Assembly: GCA_036008465.1 (NCBI GenBank)
Contig: DASYNP010000189.1
Location: 23,328 to 87,327, forward strand
Direction: 5' to 3'
DNA length: 64,000 nt
DNA from: DASPSM01 sp036008465
GTDB lineage: Bacteria > Planctomycetota > Planctomycetia > Planctomycetales > Planctomycetaceae
The position numbers and the translations under genes were made by a program. How positions within the stretch are numbered: position 1 is the first letter of the stretch; every line of letters starts with the position of its first letter. Shown piece by piece: positions 59,508 to 64,000 of the stretch. The notes beneath the pieces were generated by a model that saw only the letters and a program-made list of their open reading frames with translations, was not told where the DNA came from and made no database searches.

Positions 59508-60560
59508 ATGATATCGTTTTTCACTCAGACCCAACAAGGCGTGCTCGCGGCGCTCTTTTTTGTATTTGGAGCCATCGTCGGCCGCCTGGCCAATCTGTGG
59601 GCGATCTCACTGACTCGGGAGTCAGGGACCGCGACAATTGCGGACGTCACGGAGCCAAATGGCAAAGGGAAAACAGTCTCGCCAACCCAAGTGTCGCGGG
59701 GAACCGAATCGCAAGTTTCGACGTCAGAATCCGGCGAGCCGCTGGGACGGGGGCTGGGCCTCCCGACCGGATTGATCGAAATCGCGACGGGGCTGCTCTT
59801 CGCGGGATTTGTGCTGGTTTACGTTCGGTTTCACTGCCAGGAGCTTGCAGAGGTTCGACCGGATGACTTCTGGTTGTATGGACGGATTTTTTATCAGCTG
59901 ATTCTCATTTCGCTGCTGATCGCGGCGACGGCGACCGATCTGCGTGATTTCGTAATTCCCGATCAGATTACGTTGCCTGGAGCACTTGTGGGAATCGCCG
60001 GCGCGACGCTTTCAGGCCAGTTGCAGATGGTGCATTTGTGGGTCGACTGGAATCAGGAAATCCCCGGGATTGCAGGACCCTACATTCCCGAATGGCTCGA
60101 TCCGCATCGGCATTGGCACGGTTTCGCCTGGAGCCTGGCGGGCGGGCTTTGCGGCGCGGGCCTGACCGGGATCGTGCGATGCTGCTCGTCTCGGATCCTC
60201 GGGCGCGAAGCCCTAGGACTTGGCGATGTCACCTTGATGGGCCTGATCGGCACCTTCCTGGGCTGGCAGCCCACGGTCTTTGTGTTTTTGGTTGCGCCGC
60301 TCTGCGGCTTGGCGATGATTCTGCCTCTCCGAATCTTTTCCAAGCGCACCCACATCCCTTACGGCCCATTTCTAGCCGCGGGGGCGATTTTAGTGCTCTT
60401 CTCTTGGAAGTGGCTCTGGCTATCGAGCCGGCTGGTGTTTGGCGACGCGCGCAGCCTGGGCCTGCTAGCCGCGGGGGCACTCTTCGTGTTTTTGGTTCTG
60501 CTATGTGTTTTAAGGCTTTACTCGGGGGGGCCCGCCCGGCTTCAAGCCGACCGAGATTGA
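59508..60560 (+). CDS. Type IV prepilin peptidase (A24 family), N-terminal half atypical
   Basis: A 350-residue membrane protease of the TFPP/A24 aspartic family. The catalytic Asp pair lies in ATATDLRDFVIPDQITLPGA and ALGLGDVTLMGLIGTFLGW. About eight membrane segments are visible. Standard prepilin peptidases carry a CxxC pair-rich N-methylase loop between the first two helices; here that place is a Ser/Thr/Gly-rich linker (residues 30-80) with no Cys, so methylation is doubtful. ATG 59508 starts with a membrane helix (GVLAALFFVFGAIVG). It would cleave pilin leaders for the PilT/PilB-like machinery encoded elsewhere in the window. Confidence 0.85.
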   Translation: MISFFTQTQQGVLAALFFVFGAIVGRLANLWAISLTRESGTATIADVTEPNGKGKTVSPTQVSRGTESQVSTSESGEPLGRGLGLPTGLIEIATGLLFAGFVLVYVRFHCQELAEVRPDDFWLYGRIFYQLILISLLIAATATDLRDFVIPDQITLPGALVGIAGATLSGQLQMVHLWVDWNQEIPGIAGPYIPEWLDPHRHWHGFAWSLAGGLCGAGLTGIVRCCSSRILGREALGLGDVTLMGLIGTFLGWQPTVFVFLVAPLCGLAMILPLRIFSKRTHIPYGPFLAAGAILVLFSWKWLWLSSRLVFGDARSLGLLAAGALFVFLVLLCVLRLYSGGPARLQADRD

Positions 60561-60767
60561 CCGAGGCACCAGGGCAGGTATAAGAATGATGAGTTCCGGC
60601 TTAAGCAGCCTCGCGAAAAGGGACTGGCTCCAAGAAATCGCCTGCGCCATCGAATTGTTGATGACGGGGCGTGGTGCCTGTCCCTTTTTTGCTGGGTGCA
60701 CCTAGATGCAGGGCCACAACTAGGTGTCGCAGCGTCCACTGACAGAATCTGCATCGAGGACCACGCG

Positions 60768-63266
60768 ATGAAGTCGAGTTTTGATGCGATCGCCTATCGG
60801 CTGATCGATTATTACATCGCCGCAACGGTGGTGTTGATCGTGGTCGCCGTAGCTCACCGAGTCATTAGCCAACCGGCGCGCCGATTGGCATTGCATTGGG
60901 GTACCCTCGTGGGGCTGGCACTCCTGGCTCTCATGTGCGCCGTGCCCGGATGGCCGCGAATCGACGTCGTGGGCGTCGCGCGAGCGATTCCGGGAGTCGT
61001 CCGTCAACCGACGCATCGAACCCCCAAAGCATTGAGGCCCGATGATTTGCGGGACGCACCGGTCGCGCCAGCCTCGCCGGTCGCCGGCTCCAGCCGGCAG
61101 CGGGGTCAGCAAGCCGTCTTAGGTCACTCGCCGCAGATGGTGCTAGGCGCTGAGGGAGCTTTCGACGGCGACAATTCAGCGGCTGCTGCGTCCGTGTTAC
61201 CCGAGGAACCACAAGGCATCCTGCGAAGTTTGACGAATCGCGATTTGGGGCCAGCTCGCCTGATTGCTCTGTCCCTTTTTGCAGTGGGGTGTGTGCTGAC
61301 CACATTACGCGTAATTCATGGCGTGTTGGCGGCGCGAAACGTCCGCCTGAGCGCGTCGCAGGCCCCTCGCAGAGTCGTTGCGGTTCTCGAATCACTCGCC
61401 GGCAAAGACAACTGTCCTGAGCTGCTCGTGAGCCGTTCGCATCCGATTCCAATTGTCATTGGCACCTTACGGCCCAAGATCCTTCTGCCCCCGCAATTTG
61501 CCGAGAGGGAGCGCCCGGAGGATTGCCGCAGCGTTCTGGCCCATGAATTGGCCCACATTCAAAACGGCGACTTGTGGCTGTTGGCCCTCGACCGATGGCT
61601 GTTGCCCCTGCTCTGGCTGCATCCTCTTTACCTGCGGCTGCGTCGCTCGCTTCGGGATGACCAGGAATTGCTTGCCGATACGTATGCCGCCGGGCATTCC
61701 AGCCGCGCCGACTACGCCGACATGCTCGTCCGCTGGGCTCGTCGGCTCCTAGCCGAAAAACGCGCGCGGCAGCTCGCCGGGGCCGTCGGCGTTTGGGACC
61801 GGCCGACGCGCTTGGGTGACCGAATTTCACGACTCTTGCATCAGAGTCCGCGGCTGGAGCTGTGTTGCCCACGTATCTGGAGAATGGGGAGCCTCCTCTC
61901 GCTGATCGCGTTGCCGTTGTTGCTTTCGACAGCCACCGTGCGTCCCGATGTGTCTGCGTCGTCGAACTTTGTCGGTCGGCTGGCTTCGCAATTTCCGGTG
62001 CAGACCGGAAAGTCCCCATTCAAACTCACTTGCGGCTGCCACAGCCCGAGTCCGAGCGCGACACCACGCCCCGAAGAGGGGATTCGGTATGCGATCGAGC
62101 AGCCGGCAATCGCGCAAATCGAGCGACTCGGCGGCTCCGTCAAGAGGGGGTGGGTCGGAACGCAATCGACGGTGACCGAAGTCAACATGGTCTTTCATTA
62201 CACCGTTGACGCTCACCGAGTCGAAAACACGATTTTCACCGAAGAAGCGCTGCCTCACATTTCCAACCTCCGCCATTTGAAGATGCTGTCCTTGGCCGGT
62301 GGTCAGATTAGCGACGGTGGGCTGAGGCGGGTTGTCGCCCTCAAAGAGTTGGAAGGTCTGAGCCTCCGCGATGCCCGATTCGTCTCATGCTCTGGATTGG
62401 CTGAACTGACAAGATTGCCACAACTGCGCCGTCTCGAGCTGACGAACGCTCCGATTTGCGACGACGCTTTACCTCGATTAGCGGCTCTCCGGGCGCTCGA
62501 AGAGCTCTCGGTCGAGGGGAGCAACCTGTCGGTCAAGTCTCTCGAAGTTGCCGCCCGGATGCCCAATCTCAGGAGCCTTTCGCTCGATTTGGGTAATCAT
62601 GTCGTCGAACGCGAGGCGGTTTTGAGCCTTCACGCGCTTCCGAACCTCAAGCGTCTGAGCCTGCACTGTTCGGAAATCTCCGACGAAGCCGTCTTGGAGA
62701 TTAAGTCACTCACGAACTTGCGGTTGCTCTCGCTCGGCGATTCGCGAGTGAGCTGGCAGGCGCTGACCTCCCTTCGCCAGTTGCTTCCAGACCTGGCCGT
62801 GACGACGGCTCGGCAAACGTTGCGTGCGCGATCCGCCAGTTCGGAGCAAACTCGTGACGACGCGCGCCGTTCCGCGGACGTGCTCTCGAAGATTCGCCAG
62901 TTCGCTCACCTTGTGCGTGGGTCACGAACACGTGCTGCGGAGCTGATGACCGATCGTCCCGAAGTCGCACAACACAAACTTCTTTCGATGCGCATTTGGC
63001 CCTCCCTGACTAATGTCGACTGGAAGCTCGCGTTTGTCGATTCGAATGCCGTGTTGGCAGTCAGCAGCGAATTTGCGAACCATTCGGGCGCGACTTTGGT
63101 GTTTGCGTGCCGAATGCGCCGCGTCGGGGAGGACTGGAAGATCGAGGACTTGCGCGCCACACCGGTGCGCGAGGGAGTCGAAAAAACAGTCATGCAGTTT
63201 GCCTCGACCTACCCCAAGGCCCGAGCGACCGACGAATGGCTGGCGTTTCCGGCAAACGTGCTGTAG
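60768..63266 (+). CDS. M56 (BlaR1-type) membrane metallopeptidase with leucine-rich repeats
   Basis: An 832-residue protein. The N-terminal 370 residues hold several membrane segments and the M56 site VLAHELAHIQNGD near residue 258 with the downstream Glu in RDDQELLADTYAA. From about residue 490 to 665 come leucine-rich repeats (LKMLSLAGGQISDGGLRRV, LRRLELTNAPICDDALPRL). The last 130 residues form a small alpha/beta domain (NVDWKLAFVDSNAVLAVSSE). BlaR1 sensors normally pair with a BlaI repressor gene, but none is adjacent. The LRR part may act as a periplasmic ligand sensor. ATG 60768 is chosen so that the first helix is N-terminal. Confidence 0.82.
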   Translation: MKSSFDAIAYRLIDYYIAATVVLIVVAVAHRVISQPARRLALHWGTLVGLALLALMCAVPGWPRIDVVGVARAIPGVVRQPTHRTPKALRPDDLRDAPVAPASPVAGSSRQRGQQAVLGHSPQMVLGAEGAFDGDNSAAAASVLPEEPQGILRSLTNRDLGPARLIALSLFAVGCVLTTLRVIHGVLAARNVRLSASQAPRRVVAVLESLAGKDNCPELLVSRSHPIPIVIGTLRPKILLPPQFAERERPEDCRSVLAHELAHIQNGDLWLLALDRWLLPLLWLHPLYLRLRRSLRDDQELLADTYAAGHSSRADYADMLVRWARRLLAEKRARQLAGAVGVWDRPTRLGDRISRLLHQSPRLELCCPRIWRMGSLLSLIALPLLLSTATVRPDVSASSNFVGRLASQFPVQTGKSPFKLTCGCHSPSPSATPRPEEGIRYAIEQPAIAQIERLGGSVKRGWVGTQSTVTEVNMVFHYTVDAHRVENTIFTEEALPHISNLRHLKMLSLAGGQISDGGLRRVVALKELEGLSLRDARFVSCSGLAELTRLPQLRRLELTNAPICDDALPRLAALRALEELSVEGSNLSVKSLEVAARMPNLRSLSLDLGNHVVEREAVLSLHALPNLKRLSLHCSEISDEAVLEIKSLTNLRLLSLGDSRVSWQALTSLRQLLPDLAVTTARQTLRARSASSEQTRDDARRSADVLSKIRQFAHLVRGSRTRAAELMTDRPEVAQHKLLSMRIWPSLTNVDWKLAFVDSNAVLAVSSEFANHSGATLVFACRMRRVGEDWKIEDLRATPVREGVEKTVMQFASTYPKARATDEWLAFPANVL

Positions 63267-63303
63267 GCCGTCGCTCGGTGTAAGAGCCGACATGTGCCGA
63301 GCG

Positions 63304-63837
63304 TCACAAGAGGTCGAGCTTGGTGTGACGGCGCTGCGGGCGGCTGCACTTCGAGCACAGCCCGTAAACTTCGAGCCGATGCCCGCTCACCCGAAACGAA
63401 TTCTTGGCGGCGACCTCGTCGAGGATTTCGGAGATCGCCCCGTTCTGAAATTCGATAAGCTGTCCGCAGACGCGGCAGATGAAATGATCGTGCTGCGGAT
63501 AGCCGTAGTCGTGCTCGTAAACTTCCCGCCCGTTGGGCCGTGCCACGCGACGTAAAAGACCGGCTTCCACCATCAGCCGCAGCGTGCGGTACACGGTCGC
63601 CCGACTGACTCGTACCGCCCCCGGGCGGCTGGCGAGGCGGGCGGCCAGCTCATCTCCGTCGAAATGGAGATGGCTGGAAAAGACCTCATCGAGGATCGCC
63701 GAGCGCTCCTGCGTCAGTCGCAGGCCGCGGGTGGCCAAGAATTCTTCGAGCTTTTCCCGCGGAGAGGCCGAAACTTCCACCGCAGGCAAATCGCCTTCGG
63801 GAATTTTTTTTCGGCCGGCTTCAGTCGTGGGATTCAT
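63304..63837 (-). CDS. Fur-family metal/peroxide-type transcriptional regulator
   Basis: A 177-residue Fur-superfamily repressor. The winged helix occupies residues 30-110 (LRLTQERSAILDEVFSSHLH; VSRATVYRTLRLMVEAGLL). The metal site region is HDHFICRVCGQLIEFQNGAI and the C-terminal CSKC gives the second zinc Cys pair. It could be Fur, Zur or PerR; the ligands cannot be told apart safely. Its ATG overlaps the end of flgM by 17 bp, so both are probably co-transcribed. A 15-residue hydrophilic extension precedes the fold. Confidence 0.88.
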   Translation of the reverse strand: MNPTTEAGRKKIPEGDLPAVEVSASPREKLEEFLATRGLRLTQERSAILDEVFSSHLHFDGDELAARLASRPGAVRVSRATVYRTLRLMVEAGLLRRVARPNGREVYEHDYGYPQHDHFICRVCGQLIEFQNGAISEILDEVAAKNSFRVSGHRLEVYGLCSKCSRPQRRHTKLDLL

Positions 63838-64000
63838 TCAGGACGATCGATTGCAGCAGATTCATCAGGGCCGCTTCGAGCTTCTCATCGGAGTCGTAGT
63901 CCCCCGAGGCGATCGAAGCCTTGATCTGCGCCAATCGCTCGGCCCGGACTTCCGGTGATTTGCTCAACTTGTCCAGGAGCTGCCCCGCCGAAGAGATCTC
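63821..64000 (-). CDS. flgM: Anti-sigma-28 factor FlgM, 3' part
   Basis: The last 59 codons of a gene running off the right edge. The reading SPEVRAERLAQIKASIASGD then YDSDEKLEAALMNLL matches the C-terminal sigma-28-binding half of FlgM, which holds FliA until the flagellar hook is done. The stop lies inside the next gene's start region, overlapping fur by 17 bp. It shows the organism probably has flagella. The N-terminus is outside the window. Confidence 0.85.
   Translation of the reverse strand, partial: EISSAGQLLDKLSKSPEVRAERLAQIKASIASGDYDSDEKLEAALMNLLQSIVLNESHD

Noticed and set aside
1..64000. Antiviral defence island, prophage or transposon
   Set aside because: No nuclease, restriction, toxin-antitoxin, integrase or transposase genes were recognised.

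Overview
The window looks like a 64-kb piece of a GC-rich Planctomycetota chromosome, probably Pirellulales-like, though the rank is inference. The strongest clue is the adjacent pair at 17685-21515: a PSCyt1/DUF1549/DUF1553 cytochrome-type protein followed by a Tat-exported DUF1501 protein, a hallmark of this phylum. Many secreted proteins (isochorismatase-ThuA fusion, GH67-like protein, PQQ-type beta-propeller, sugar-phosphate isomerase, squalene-cyclase-repeat protein), GTG/TTG starts and many intergenic hairpin repeats fit the same picture. I see no prophage, insertion sequence, integrase, CRISPR array or recognisable defence island.

Layout. 34-2312: a translationally coupled ATP-grasp ligase and FAD oxidoreductase, perhaps the end of a small-molecule locus running off the left edge. 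2352-7882 (minus): a Gld-type ABC module (ATPase, fused permease-GldG, DUF4340 protein). 8213-14472: an rRNA methyltransferase, a sugar-phosphate operon (HAD phosphatase, unknown protein, PfkB kinase, GmhA-like SIS isomerase) and a secreted metallopeptidase. 14769-21515: methyltransferase, small membrane protein, isochorismatase-ThuA fusion and the PSCyt1/DUF1501 pair. 21725-25360: a MacA/MacB-type export operon. 25420-36359: envelope and carbohydrate genes, a histone-H1-like protein and a lipase. 36634-39188: CsbD, RNase HI, IF-1 and a GspE-like ATPase. 39485-44273: a second ABC operon whose first gene is a large membrane protein. 44318-53103: DUF2252, a PolX-like HhH protein, PilT, zinc-ribbon and other small proteins, tRNA-Cys, a HtrA-type protease, a STAS protein and a small CsrA-like protein. 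53104-59221: manA, then the nitrogen-control cluster amt-PII-PII-glnD (minus). 59508-64000: prepilin peptidase, an M56 peptidase with leucine-rich repeats, a Fur-family regulator and the 3' part of flgM.

How the genes fit together. The amt, two PII and glnD genes form one nitrogen-sensing unit, and a good sigma-54-type promoter sits upstream of amt. PilT, the GspE/PilB-like ATPase and the prepilin peptidase point to type IV pili or a type II-like system, and flgM points to flagella. Two ABC modules pair an ATPase and permease with large membrane-anchored periplasmic partners.

The most distinctive non-coding signal is a collection of hairpin repeats. At least eight palindromic or REPIN-like elements lie in the gaps; one family occurs twice, at 39391-39467 and 57711-57783. 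Functions are judged from sequence motifs alone. Start codons were chosen by ribosome-binding site, signal peptide or family length, and uncertain ones are flagged.
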